A stretch of 64,000 nucleotides of DNA from Propionibacteriaceae bacterium (lineage in GTDB: Bacteria > Actinomycetota > Actinomycetes > Propionibacteriales > Propionibacteriaceae). Under the pieces are notes generated by a model. The model was not told the DNA's origin. It did no database searches and saw only the letters and a list, made by a program, of their open reading frames with translations. Location: assembly GCA_009780915.1 (NCBI GenBank), contig WQZD01000007.1:1-64000 (forward strand), read 5' to 3'. Below, piece after piece: positions 7,389 through 16,525 of this stretch (position 1 is the first letter of the stretch; the number at the start of each line of letters is the position of its first letter). Both the position numbers and the translations under genes were made by a program.

Positions 7389-8990
7389 ATGAACTGGACT
7401 GCAATTACGCTGTTCATCGTGATCGTGGCCATCACACTGGGCATCACCTGGTGGGCGTCGCGCCGTACGAAGAACGCCAGCGACTTCTACACCGCCGGTG
7501 GCGGACTCAACAGCACCCAGAACGCCCTGGCGATCTCCGGCGACTACATGTCGGCAGCGTCCTTCCTGGGTATCGCCGGCATGATCGCCATCAACGGGTT
7601 CGACGGATTCTTCTACTCCGTCGGCTTCCTCGTGGGCTATATCGTGGTGCTCTTCCTGGTGGCCGAGCCCATGCGCAACCTGGGCAAGTTCACCGTGGCC
7701 GATATGATCACGGCTCGCTACGCCGATCCCAAGGTGCGTGGCGTGGCGGCGCTCAACACGATCGCCATCTCGGTGTTCTACATGATCGCCCAGCTCGTCG
7801 GGGCCGGCGCCCTGATCAAGCTGCTGCTCGGCCTGAACTTCACCACAGCCGTGCTGATCGTCGGCGTCCTGATGACCGTCTACGTCCTCTTCGGCGGCAT
7901 GACCGCGACGAGCTGGGTGCAGATCGTCAAGGCCGTCCTGCTGATCGGCGGCACCCTGGTGATCACGTTCATGGTCTTCCAGAAGTTCGGCTTCAGCATC
8001 GGTGGCATGTTCGACACGATGGCCAACATGGCGAAGGACACAGAGAACACCGGCGTGGCCGGCGGCTTCCTCAACCCCGGCGTCAAGTACAAGAACGGCT
8101 GGGACACCCTGTCCCTGTGCCTGGGCCTCGTCCTCGGCACCGCTGGCCTGCCGCACATCCTGATCCGCTTCTTCACCGTCAAGAACGGCGTCGAGGCCCG
8201 TAAGTCCGTGGTCAAATCGACCTGGATCATCGGCATCTTCTACGTCATGACGATGTTCCTCGGATTCGGCGCTGCCGCGTTCGTCGGCAAGGCTGCGATC
8301 ACGAAGCAGGACGCGGCTGGCAACATGGCCGCTCCCCTGCTGGCCAAGGCCCTCGGCGGCGACTTCCTGTTCGCCTTCATCTGCGCCGTGGCGTTCGCCA
8401 CGATCCTGGCGGTCGTGGCCGGCCTCGTGCTGACCGGCGCCGGCGCCTTCGCCCACGATTTCTACAACGAAATCCTGCGCAAGGGCAAGGCCACTCAGAA
8501 GGATCAGATGCGGATGGCTCGTATCGCCGCCATCGGCGTGGCCGTCGTGTCCATCCTCCTGTCCCTCGGGGCGGAGAAGATGAACGTGGCCTTCCTGGTC
8601 TCCCTGGCCTTCGCGGTCGGCGCCAGCGCCAACCTGCCGGTCATCGTCCTGACCATCTTCTGGAAGAAGTTCACCCGCGGCGGCGCGATCACCGGCATGC
8701 TCGTCGGTCTGATCACCTCCCTGGGGTTGGTGGCTCTCAGCCCCAACATCTGGAACCCGGACGGCAAGGCCATCCTCACGGGCACGGCTCTGTACCCGCT
8801 GACCACGCCTGGCCTGTTCTCCATCCCGATCGGCTTCGCAGCGGCCATCATCGGCTCGCTCATCTTCCGCGAGAAGAAGGATCGGGCCCTGGCCGAGGAG
8901 AAGAAGTTCGACGAGATCCTGGTCCGCGCATCCACCGGCATCGCGGTGCGCACCGGCGAAGATCACGAAGAGGCCCCTCTGGGCGCCTGA
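7389..8990 (+). CDS. actP: Cation/acetate symporter
   Basis: This 533-residue protein of the solute:sodium symporter family takes up acetate and possibly other short-chain monocarboxylates with a cation. It is shorter than Escherichia coli ActP and of normal length for actinobacteria. Thirteen or so membrane segments are visible. The N-terminal signature DFYTAGGGLNSTQNALAISG and the following YMSAASFLG agree closely with the ActP subgroup. The DUF485 partner is encoded immediately upstream and a strong hairpin terminator follows, so the two genes form a closed operon. Substrate is inferred from family and context. Confidence 0.88.
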   Translation: MNWTAITLFIVIVAITLGITWWASRRTKNASDFYTAGGGLNSTQNALAISGDYMSAASFLGIAGMIAINGFDGFFYSVGFLVGYIVVLFLVAEPMRNLGKFTVADMITARYADPKVRGVAALNTIAISVFYMIAQLVGAGALIKLLLGLNFTTAVLIVGVLMTVYVLFGGMTATSWVQIVKAVLLIGGTLVITFMVFQKFGFSIGGMFDTMANMAKDTENTGVAGGFLNPGVKYKNGWDTLSLCLGLVLGTAGLPHILIRFFTVKNGVEARKSVVKSTWIIGIFYVMTMFLGFGAAAFVGKAAITKQDAAGNMAAPLLAKALGGDFLFAFICAVAFATILAVVAGLVLTGAGAFAHDFYNEILRKGKATQKDQMRMARIAAIGVAVVSILLSLGAEKMNVAFLVSLAFAVGASANLPVIVLTIFWKKFTRGGAITGMLVGLITSLGLVALSPNIWNPDGKAILTGTALYPLTTPGLFSIPIGFAAAIIGSLIFREKKDRALAEEKKFDEILVRASTGIAVRTGEDHEEAPLGA

Positions 8991-9010
8991 TCACCTCGTG
9001 AGCCTGAAGC

Positions 9011-9040
9011 GGCCCGAGTCCTGTTCGCAGGGCTCGGGCC
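9011..9040 (+). terminator. Terminator after actP
   Basis: GGCCCGAG pairs with CTCGGGCC around a CCtgttcgcaGG-type loop, directly followed by GTTTCGG. It starts 20 bases after the actP stop codon. Confidence 0.75.
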
Positions 9041-9112
9041 GTTTCGGTTGCCGTGGGAGGGGTACGGGCGACTCCCCCGTACCGTTCACGCGCGGCTGAT
9101 CCACGTGCGTAC

Positions 9113-9142
9113 GAATGAGGTCATACCGAGTTATACTCATTC
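9113..9142 (+). promoter_or_regulatory. mazEF promoter and operator
   Basis: An extended -10 element TTATACT (9131-9137) sits 6 bases before the mazE ATG, so the mRNA is probably leaderless. GAATGAG (9113-9119) and CTCATTC (9136-9142) form a perfect inverted repeat across this promoter, the expected place for antitoxin autorepression. Confidence 0.5.
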
Positions 9143-9143
9143 C

Positions 9144-9401
9144 ATGAAGACCGCAATTTCCGTGCCGGATCACGTATCCGCTGAGGTGGAAGCGAAAGTG
9201 AGGGAACTGGGGATGTCCCGCTCCCATTTCTATGCCACAGCCGCCGCGCGCTATCTTCGCGAGTTGAGCCACGACAACCTGGTGGCCCGAGTCAATGAAG
9301 CGTACGACCTGGAGACGACCGAATCCCGTGCTCAGACCCGTGATGTCGTGAATGTTGGAATGGCGTCGTCGCAGACTCGACTGGGCGCCGAGCAGTGGTG
9401 A
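9144..9401 (+). CDS. mazE: MazE-like antitoxin
   Basis: This 85-residue protein begins MKTAISVPDHVSAEVEAKVR and has the ribbon-helix-helix layout (SVPDHV strand, then RELGMSRSHFYATAAARYL helices). The C-terminal tail would wrap the toxin. An earlier start in the same frame lies upstream of the -10 element and is unlikely. The stop TGA overlaps the GTG start of the toxin, so the two are translationally coupled. It should neutralise the MazF-type RNase and repress its own promoter through the flanking dyad. Confidence 0.82.
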   Translation: MKTAISVPDHVSAEVEAKVRELGMSRSHFYATAAARYLRELSHDNLVARVNEAYDLETTESRAQTRDVVNVGMASSQTRLGAEQW

Positions 9402-9748
9402 CTCGGCCCAAGCGGGGACGCCTGTACTGGTTCGAGTTCCCGCCACCCGACGTCAGTCACTCGCCAGCCGGACGTCGTCCCGTGATCGTCGTCCAGTCAG
9501 ACATCATGAACGACAGTCGCCTCCCGACCGTCATCGTCGCATCCCTCACGTCGAACCTCGCCGCCGCACGCTACCCCGGCGCCGTCTTCATCCCGGCTGG
9601 CGTGGCGGGCCTCCCCAAGGACTCCGTGGTGAAGCTCACCGAACTGATGACCATCGACTCCTGCCTGCTCGTCGACGAACTCGGTGACCTGCCCACAGAC
9701 CTCATGGCCGAGGTCGATGCGGGAATACGCATCAGCTTGGGTGTGTGA
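9398..9748 (+). CDS. mazF: MazF/PemK-type mRNA interferase toxin
   Basis: This 116-residue toxin has the MazF core: RGRLYWFEFPPP near residue 6, GRRPVIVVQSD near 25, TVIVASLTSN with the catalytic threonine/serine region, and GLPKDSVVKLTELMTID near 70-86. The family cuts single-stranded mRNA at short sequence motifs. Two GTG codons (9395 and 9398) could start it; the second gives the usual 4-base overlap with mazE. The domain is complete and no disabling change was seen, so this looks like an active toxin-antitoxin pair. Confidence 0.85.
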   Translation: MTRPKRGRLYWFEFPPPDVSHSPAGRRPVIVVQSDIMNDSRLPTVIVASLTSNLAAARYPGAVFIPAGVAGLPKDSVVKLTELMTIDSCLLVDELGDLPTDLMAEVDAGIRISLGV

Positions 9749-9749
9749 G

Positions 9750-10065
9750 AGCTGGCTAGCGAGAACGTCATCCTCCTCTGGCACTTTGACCCCGAGCGTG
9801 AACACCCGGGACTCACCCACCATGTGTTGAGCCCAATCCAGCGCCCGCACAACGTCGGCGCCGTACAAGTCGAGGTCTCGACCGCATGGGACCCCGGAGG
9901 GCTCGACGCAGCCTCATAGAACATGACCCGGAAAACCGGGTCGACACCCTCCGATGTCGTCGATGCCTCATCAGCGCGCACAGCTTTCATGGGAGGCCAC
10001 TCGTGTGGACTGTGATCCCCATGGGCCAGCAACAGGAAGCCGGTTGTGCGATGTCGCAGTGGCAT
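9750..10065 (-). pseudogene. Degraded gene fragment of unknown family
   Basis: On the minus strand one frame reads VDPVFRVMFYEAASSPPGSH (about 9900-9960). A second frame, shifted near 9870, reads YGADVVRALDWAQHMVGESR and VFTLGVKVPEED (about 9775-9865). Both pieces have natural protein character and join into one sequence if a single frameshift is allowed. The 3' end runs into mazF. I do not recognise the family. The rest of the interval up to 10259 shows no gene. Confidence 0.35.
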
Positions 10066-10289
10066 GCATCACATTCTCTTCTCCTCTCATCATCCGCTCC
10101 TCGTAGTACGACCATGTCATCCACGCGACTCACCCTCAACTTCCAAGCGACATTCATCTCCTGACAAGCGTATATAGAAACGTCAGCACCGCCAACACCC
10201 ACGACCCCAGGCAGTCCTCGTCAGCCATTCGACACACGACACCCAGCCCCAACGACGTCTTGCGCGAGAATGTGTCGTACCTGCTGTCT

Positions 10290-13200
10290 ATGATGGAGCC
10301 TGTGATCTCGACCGTCGAAGCCCTCCTGGCCCAACTGACCGCTTCAGCCTCATCTGAGCGCGACAAGGGCGACCGTTTCGAGCGCCTGGTGCGCAAGTTC
10401 CTCACCCTCGACACGGCGTGGGCCTCGCGGTTCTCCGAGGTGTTCATGTGGACCGACTGGCCGGGACGGGGCGACAGGCCCGACCACGGCATCGACCTAG
10501 TGGCCATCGACGCAGAGACCGGTGAGCCATGGGCTGTGCAGTGCAAGTTCTACGCGCGGGACCATTACCTGACCAAGCCCGACGTGGACACCTTCTTATC
10601 CGAGTCCGGCAAGCACCCCTTCGTGGGCCGCTTGATTGTGTCCACCACCGACCGCTGGAACTCTGCGGCCGAGGATGCCATCAAAGACCAACAAATCCCC
10701 GTGGTCAGAATGGGACTGACCGACTTGATCGACTCCTCCATCGACTGGGGGCAGTTCTCGTTCACTAATCCCGACACCCTGACCCGCAAGCCGAAGAAGC
10801 AGCTTCGTCCCCACCAGGAGAAAGCCCTCGCCGCCGTCCGCGCCGGTTTGGCCGTCCATGATCGAGGCAAGTTGATCATGGCCTGTGGGACGGGCAAGAC
10901 CTTCACGAGTCTGCGCATCGCCGAGACCGAGGCTGGGGCGGGGCGTACGGTCTTGTTCCTCGTGCCCTCCATCGCCCTGCTCTCCCAATCGTTGAAGGAA
11001 TGGTCCCAGGAGGCGACCATCCCCCTGCGGACGTTCGCGGTGTGCTCCGATTCCAAGGTAGGCAAGGACAAGGGCGGCGAGGGCGAGGACATCTCGGTGG
11101 TCGACCTGGAGATCCCCGCCACGACGGACCCCGCCCGTCTGATCCAGGAGGTACGAGGCGGCCACTCGGGCGATCACTCGCAGATGACCGTGGTCTTCTC
11201 CACATACCAGTCCATCGACGTGATCCACCAGGCCCAAGCCCTGGGCCTGCCCCGCTTCGATGTGATTATCTGCGACGAGGCCCACCGCACCACCGGGGCG
11301 ACACTGATCGGCCAGGACGAGTCTGCCTTCGTCCGCGTCCACGACGACACGTATATCCAGGGAGCCAAAAGGCTCTACATGACGGCCACCCCCAGGATCT
11401 ACGACGACGCCACCAAGGCCAAAGCCGGCGAGGCCGACGCCCTGCTGGCATCCATGGACGACGAGGGCGTGTACGGCCCCGAGTTCCACCGACTGGACTT
11501 CGGCGAGGCAGTCGGGTTAGGCCTGCTCTCGGACTACCGCGTCCTGATCCTCACGATTCCGGTGGCGGTGGTCTCACGGGTCATGCAGTCAGCTCTCGCA
11601 CGCAACTCGGAACTGGACCTGCCGAACGCAGCCAGGATCATCGGCTGCTGGAACGGATTGGCCAAACGCGGTGGCGATGACGACTTCCCTATCGATCCCG
11701 AGCCGATGAAGCGGGCCGTCGCCTTCTGCTCTGACATCAAAGCGTCGAAACTCATCGCGACGGAGTTCACCGAGGTCGTCGACCACTACACCGACCTCAT
11801 CGAGGAGACGACCGCGACCGTCGAGGCCGACGGCATGGTCGTCACCGAGGATCTGGGCTTATTGACCACCGAGGTGCGTCACGTCGATGGAACGATGAAC
11901 ATCCTCACCCGCAACACTGCCCTGGACTGGCTGCGCTCTGAGCCGCCTGAGGGACACTGCCAGATCCTCACCAACGCTCGATGCCTGGCCGAAGGCGTGG
12001 ACGTTCCCGCCCTGGATGCCGTCCTCTTCCTCAGCGCGCGCAAGTCCCAGGTCGATGTCGTCCAAGCCGTGGGCAGAGTCATGCGCAAGGCCCCCGGAAA
12101 GAAGTACGGCTACATCATCCTCCCCGTCGTCATCCCCGCCGGGGTCGAGCCCGAGGAGGCCCTGCGGGACAACACCAAGTACAAGGTCATCTGGGATGTG
12201 CTCCAAGCCTTGAGAGCCCACGACCACCGTTTCAACGCGATGATCAACCAGATCGAGTTGAACGCCACCCTCCCCGACCAGATCCGCGTCATCGGCATGG
12301 ACGATCTGGGCGAGGGTGAGGGCTCAGGGAAGTCGGATGGAGCCGGGCTCGACGTCCAGGGGATGCTCCCCCTAGATTGGGACAAGTGGCGCGACGCCAT
12401 CTTCGTGAAGATAGTCGCCAAGGTCGGGTCGAGGCGCTACTGGGAGGACTGGGCGAAGGACGTCGCCGACATCGTCTCCTCCCACACCACGCGCCTGACA
12501 TCCCTGATATCCACCGGGGATTGGCGGATCAGGTCGGCCTTCGACTCCTTCCTGTCGGCGTTGCGCGCGAACCTCAACGACTCGATCGACGCCGCCCAAG
12601 CGATCGACATGCTCTCCCAACACATGATCACCAAACCCGTCTTCGACGCCCTCTTCGAGGACTACTCCTTCTCCCAGCACAACCCCGTCGCCCGCGTCAT
12701 GCAGACCATGCTCGACGCTTTGGAGGGTGAGAACCTCGAATCGGAGACAGCCAGCCTGGACGCCTTCTACGCTTCGGTGCGTGACCGGATCACGGGCATC
12801 GACAACGCTCACGGCAAACAGCAGGTCTTGATGGAGTTGTACGAGAAGTTCTTCCGGCTCGCCTTCAAGAAGACATCCGAGTCCTTGGGAATCGTCTACA
12901 CCCCCGTCGAGGTCGTGGACTTCATCCTCCGCAGCGTCGATGACCTCCTGCGCGAACACTTCGGTCAGGGTCTCACCGACGAGGGGGTTCACGTGTTGGA
13001 TCCCTTCACCGGAACGGGAACGTTCATCGTGCGGCTCCTGGAGTCAGGGTTGATCCGCCCGGAGGATCTGACGAGGAAGTACGCCTCCGAACTCCACGCC
13101 AACGAGATCCTGCTCTTGGCGTACTACATCGCCGCCGCCAATATCGAGGTGACCTACCATTCGATGGTGGATCAGGCCGAGGGCGACTACACCCCCTTCG

Positions 13201-15161
13201 ACGGGATCGTCCTGGCGGACACCTTCCAGATGACCGAGGCCGGCGACACCCTGGACGACCAGGTCTTCGTAGACAACAACGACCGCGCGGCTGTGCAGTT
13301 GAGACTGCCGATCCGGGTGGTCGTGGGGAATCCGCCGTATAGCGTCGGCCAGTCGTCAGGCAACGACGACAACGCCAACCTCAAGTACCCCACCCTGGAC
13401 TCCAGGATCGAGGCGACCTACGCGGCCCGGTCGTCGGCCACTAATAAGAACAGTCTGTACGACTCGTACATCCGGGCAATTCGATGGGCGTCGGATCGTA
13501 TCGAGGACCAAGGGATCGTCGCATACGTCTCCAACGGCGGGTACATCGACGGCAACACGGCCGACGGCCTGAGGAAGTCCTTGGTGGACGAGTTCAGTGC
13601 GCTCTATGTGTACAACCTGCGGGGGAACGCGAGAACAGCCGGAGACCAGCGCAAGAAGGAGGCAGGCAACGTCTTCGGCTCCGGCTCCCGCAACACCGTG
13701 GCGATCATGCTGGCCGTGAAGAAACCCGGCCACATCGGCCCCGCGACACTGCATTACCGCGACATCGGGGACTACCTGAGCAGGGATCAGAAGCTCGGGC
13801 TAGTGGCCTCGGCTAGCATCGAGTCGATTGCCTGGGACGTGATCACCCCAAATGACGCAGGCGACTGGGTGAATCAGCGTAACGATACCTTTGAACGCTT
13901 CCCCACACTGGCAGGTGACACGTTTTCCGTTTGGGGTAGAGGACTCGAGACCGGTAGAGACTCCTGGGTGTACAGCTTCTCTAGTGAACGCGTGGCGGCC
14001 CAAGTGACAGCCATGATCAATGCATACAACCAATGCGTGGACAATGTGACCCATGCCACATCTAAACAATCAAGCACGCCCGTTGATCCCCAAGACTTCA
14101 TGGACGACGACCCAACACGAATCAGCTGGGCGCGCTCCCTGCGCCAGGCTCTTGTGCGAGGTCGAAGAGCCAATTTCGACAGCACCAAGATCACAGTGGG
14201 GGCCTACCGACCCTTCTGTAAGGAGCATATTTACGTTGACCCATCTCGCATGCTCAACCACGAGCCGGGCAAGACTCCAATCTTCTTCCCAACCCCGAAT
14301 CATCCGAACTTCGGTTTCTACCAGGTGGGCGCAGGCTCAGCTGTCCCCTTCTCAGTATTAGCTCTGCATTCTCTGCCCGACCTACACGTGACAGGCGCTG
14401 GTAGTGGCGGCCAATTCTTCCCCCGCTGGCGCTACGAACCCGCGGACAGGCCTGACGCCACCCAGACCGCCTTCTCTTTCAACCAGTCGGACGATGTCGT
14501 CATTGACGGCTACCGCCGCATCGACAACATCACCGACGCAGCCCTGGAGGACTACCGCTCCACATACGGCCCAGAGGTCACCAAGGACGACATCTTCTAT
14601 TACATCTACGGCCTCCTCCACAGCCCCGGCTACCGTGCAACCTTCGCCGCCGACCTGAAGAAGATGCTCCCCCGCATCCCTCAGGTAGACACCCGGGCAA
14701 CTTTCGACACCTTCGTCGCCGCTGGCCGCGTCCTCTTCGACCTCCACGTCAACTACGAGCAGGCCGACCCATACCCCAGCCTGACCATCGCGGGCGACAC
14801 CCCCGGTTCCGACCCCTACGCCTGGTACCGAGTCGAGAAGATGCGCTACGGCGGCAAGTCCACCGCCAAGGACAAGACGACGATCGTCTACAACCCCCAC
14901 ATCACCATTAGCAGCATCCCCTTGGCCGCCCAGGACTACATGCTAGGCGCGAGAAGCGCCCTCGACTGGATCCTAGAGCGCTACCAGATCAAGACGGACA
15001 AACCCTCCGGCATCACCAACGACCCGAACGACTGGTCCAGAGAACACGAACACCCCAGATACATCCTCGACCTGCTGACCAAGATCGTGACAGTGAGCAT
15101 GAGGACGGTGGCGATTGTCGACGCTTTGCCTCCCCTGACATTTAGCCAATCCGAGAATTGA
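10290..15161 (+). CDS. Single-chain Type ISP restriction-modification enzyme
   Basis: This protein of about 1,620 residues combines restriction, translocation and methylation, as in LlaGI and LlaBIII. An Mrr-like nuclease comes first, with GIDLVAID and WAVQCKF (about residues 67-86). A superfamily 2 helicase follows, with Walker A MACGTGKT, the DEAH box ICDEAH and MTATP (about 195-365). After a linker comes an N6-adenine methyltransferase, with motif I DPFTGTGTF (about 904) and motif IV NPPYS (about 1013), then a C-terminal target-recognition region. All motifs are intact. Starts at 10260 (TTG) or 10302 (GTG, with TATGAT just upstream) are alternatives. Such enzymes need no separate subunits, so the system is complete. 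Confidence 0.88.
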   Translation: MMEPVISTVEALLAQLTASASSERDKGDRFERLVRKFLTLDTAWASRFSEVFMWTDWPGRGDRPDHGIDLVAIDAETGEPWAVQCKFYARDHYLTKPDVDTFLSESGKHPFVGRLIVSTTDRWNSAAEDAIKDQQIPVVRMGLTDLIDSSIDWGQFSFTNPDTLTRKPKKQLRPHQEKALAAVRAGLAVHDRGKLIMACGTGKTFTSLRIAETEAGAGRTVLFLVPSIALLSQSLKEWSQEATIPLRTFAVCSDSKVGKDKGGEGEDISVVDLEIPATTDPARLIQEVRGGHSGDHSQMTVVFSTYQSIDVIHQAQALGLPRFDVIICDEAHRTTGATLIGQDESAFVRVHDDTYIQGAKRLYMTATPRIYDDATKAKAGEADALLASMDDEGVYGPEFHRLDFGEAVGLGLLSDYRVLILTIPVAVVSRVMQSALARNSELDLPNAARIIGCWNGLAKRGGDDDFPIDPEPMKRAVAFCSDIKASKLIATEFTEVVDHYTDLIEETTATVEADGMVVTEDLGLLTTEVRHVDGTMNILTRNTALDWLRSEPPEGHCQILTNARCLAEGVDVPALDAVLFLSARKSQVDVVQAVGRVMRKAPGKKYGYIILPVVIPAGVEPEEALRDNTKYKVIWDVLQALRAHDHRFNAMINQIELNATLPDQIRVIGMDDLGEGEGSGKSDGAGLDVQGMLPLDWDKWRDAIFVKIVAKVGSRRYWEDWAKDVADIVSSHTTRLTSLISTGDWRIRSAFDSFLSALRANLNDSIDAAQAIDMLSQHMITKPVFDALFEDYSFSQHNPVARVMQTMLDALEGENLESETASLDAFYASVRDRITGIDNAHGKQQVLMELYEKFFRLAFKKTSESLGIVYTPVEVVDFILRSVDDLLREHFGQGLTDEGVHVLDPFTGTGTFIVRLLESGLIRPEDLTRKYASELHANEILLLAYYIAAANIEVTYHSMVDQAEGDYTPFDGIVLADTFQMTEAGDTLDDQVFVDNNDRAAVQLRLPIRVVVGNPPYSVGQSSGNDDNANLKYPTLDSRIEATYAARSSATNKNSLYDSYIRAIRWASDRIEDQGIVAYVSNGGYIDGNTADGLRKSLVDEFSALYVYNLRGNARTAGDQRKKEAGNVFGSGSRNTVAIMLAVKKPGHIGPATLHYRDIGDYLSRDQKLGLVASASIESIAWDVITPNDAGDWVNQRNDTFERFPTLAGDTFSVWGRGLETGRDSWVYSFSSERVAAQVTAMINAYNQCVDNVTHATSKQSSTPVDPQDFMDDDPTRISWARSLRQALVRGRRANFDSTKITVGAYRPFCKEHIYVDPSRMLNHEPGKTPIFFPTPNHPNFGFYQVGAGSAVPFSVLALHSLPDLHVTGAGSGGQFFPRWRYEPADRPDATQTAFSFNQSDDVVIDGYRRIDNITDAALEDYRSTYGPEVTKDDIFYYIYGLLHSPGYRATFAADLKKMLPRIPQVDTRATFDTFVAAGRVLFDLHVNYEQADPYPSLTIAGDTPGSDPYAWYRVEKMRYGGKSTAKDKTTIVYNPHITISSIPLAAQDYMLGARSALDWILERYQIKTDKPSGITNDPNDWSREHEHPRYILDLLTKIVTVSMRTVAIVDALPPLTFSQSEN

Positions 15162-15292
15162 CTACCGTCTGCATAGATTGCAAGAATGCTGGACCAATTG
15201 GCATCACACTGCATTGAATCCCAACATACCCAGACGTGTCACCCATAATCCACCAACAGGAGAGCACCATCATTGTACAACCAAAGCCGAGC

Positions 15293-15595
15293 ATGCAGTC
15301 CGACATACCGGAGAACAATCTCCAGATCCTAGCGACCAACAGTACTCATCAAGATCTCGTCGAGCGCCGATGCGACTTTAACTACGGCTATCGCATGATA
15401 TGCCAATGCGGCAAGTTAACCTTTCTCTCAGCAATCGACTATGTTTCCAACGAGCGCTCCGGGTCAAGATTTCCATGTGAACACTGCGGACATCCCATCC
15501 ACTATGGCCCAATAACAGCAAGCATCCGCAGTGACGATGATCCAGCTCTCAATCACTCATCCGTGGGAGGCATAGGCGACGTTCTGATGATGTAG
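15293..15595 (+). CDS. Small zinc-ribbon-like protein of unknown function
   Basis: This frame of about 100 residues contains MICQCGKLTFLSAID and, 20 residues later, FPCEHCGHPIHYGP. The CxC and CxxC pairs suit a one-zinc ribbon. The ATG at 15293 is chosen because the longer frame from GTG 15236 has no better support; an AGGAGAG at 15258-15264 precedes a non-standard start. It lies 130 bases after the restriction enzyme and is richer in A+T. Role unknown; it could be a cargo gene of the same island. Confidence 0.4.
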   Translation: MQSDIPENNLQILATNSTHQDLVERRCDFNYGYRMICQCGKLTFLSAIDYVSNERSGSRFPCEHCGHPIHYGPITASIRSDDDPALNHSSVGGIGDVLMM

Positions 15596-15771
15596 TCAAC
15601 TGTGCACGCATCCTCGCGTACCTTGGCACCCATCTTGACCGGATTGCCATCCCACCAGGCATCCATTTCCGCCTTGAGAGCGATCGCGAGGTTACGGGAA
15701 TGGCATAACTTGTCTATCGCGCCTTTTCGCAGAGCAGCCCATTCAATACGAGCATTGGACCTTTGGCTCAC
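15553..15771 (-). pseudogene. 5' remnant of a hypothetical-protein gene
   Basis: The frame reads IEWAALRKGAIDKLCHSRNL, then DAWWDGNPVKMG and DYIIRTSPMPPTDE before a TGA. It looks like the first 70 residues of a longer family that normally continues after a PPxxxW motif. The stop appears at the expected tryptophan codon, and no continuation is visible in any frame. It overlaps the convergent small-protein gene by 43 bases. Probably a truncated relic. Confidence 0.4.
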
Positions 15772-15923
15772 TGCCTGCTAGGACACTGCCCCCTCCCAGT
15801 CCGTCCGAGTCGTTCAGCCACAGCACCTGAGTCCACCTGTCATGGATAAAGAAAGAAACGTGGAAAGGAAGGCGTTCTGCGTCGAGTAAGCCCATTCGTT
15901 GTGGCTTCACGAAAGGAGACGAC

Positions 15924-16355
15924 GTGCCCCGGAAACCACGAGTCCGTCAGAACGACCCACGCTTCATGCCGATGGTCGTCCTTCCCGCCGACGCACCCAT
16001 GCTCCCCGAGCAGCACGAGATCGAAGCCGCGTGGATACTCGCCCGCCACTTCTCCACGGTCGTCGAATTCCTACGACCAGTGCGAGGCTTTGAGATCAAA
16101 ACAGCAGACCTAGTCATGAACGGTGTGATCTGGGAGCTCAAGACACCAACCGGAGGAAGCCGAACCACGGTATCCAACCAGTTCAAACGTGCCTCAAAAC
16201 AATCCAGTCATGTCGTCTTCGACGCCCGTAGGATTCACCTCAGCGAAGAAGAAGCCCTGCATCAGATCCACAGGGAGATGAAAAAGAGAAAAGCCATCAA
16301 GTCCGTCCTCTTCATAGGCAAGGACGGAGGAATCATAGACGTTCAGCCATCCTGA
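15924..16355 (+). CDS. Free-standing CdiA C-terminal-type tRNA nuclease
   Basis: This 143-residue protein starts at GTG after GAAAGGAG. The segment NGVIWELKTPTGGSRTTVSN followed by QFKRASKQSSHVVFDARR closely resembles the CdiA C-terminal tRNase domain (PD-(D/E)xK-like), where the ExK of WELK is catalytic. It continues KSVLFIGKDGGIIDV to the stop. There is no signal peptide or delivery domain and no immunity gene next to it, only a terminator 70 bases downstream. It may act inside the cell, be exported by another route, or be the remnant tip of a larger toxin. Domain recognition is good; function is inference. Confidence 0.65.
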   Translation: MPRKPRVRQNDPRFMPMVVLPADAPMLPEQHEIEAAWILARHFSTVVEFLRPVRGFEIKTADLVMNGVIWELKTPTGGSRTTVSNQFKRASKQSSHVVFDARRIHLSEEEALHQIHREMKKRKAIKSVLFIGKDGGIIDVQPS

Positions 16356-16422
16356 TGGTATCCTCGACAATGAGGAGGCCGGGCAGTCCAGTAGGGCAGT
16401 CAAAGGAGCACCTCACCATTCA

Positions 16423-16447
16423 CAGCACCCGGCACAGTCGGGTGCTG
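16423..16447 (+). terminator. Terminator after the tRNA nuclease gene
   Basis: CAGCACCCG pairs perfectly with CGGGTGCTG around a 7-base loop, followed by TTGGTTTTCC. It lies 68 bases after the nuclease stop codon. Confidence 0.65.
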
Positions 16448-16525
16448 TTGGTTTTCCCGTTGCCACGAGGGCATTCCCGGATGATTCCCCACTTGTCATC
16501 TGAGCCATTGACATCACCCCTGCCC

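Noticed and set aside
7332-8966. 544-codon antisense frame over actP
   Set aside because: Asp/Gly/His-rich antisense shadow of a strongly conserved permease gene.
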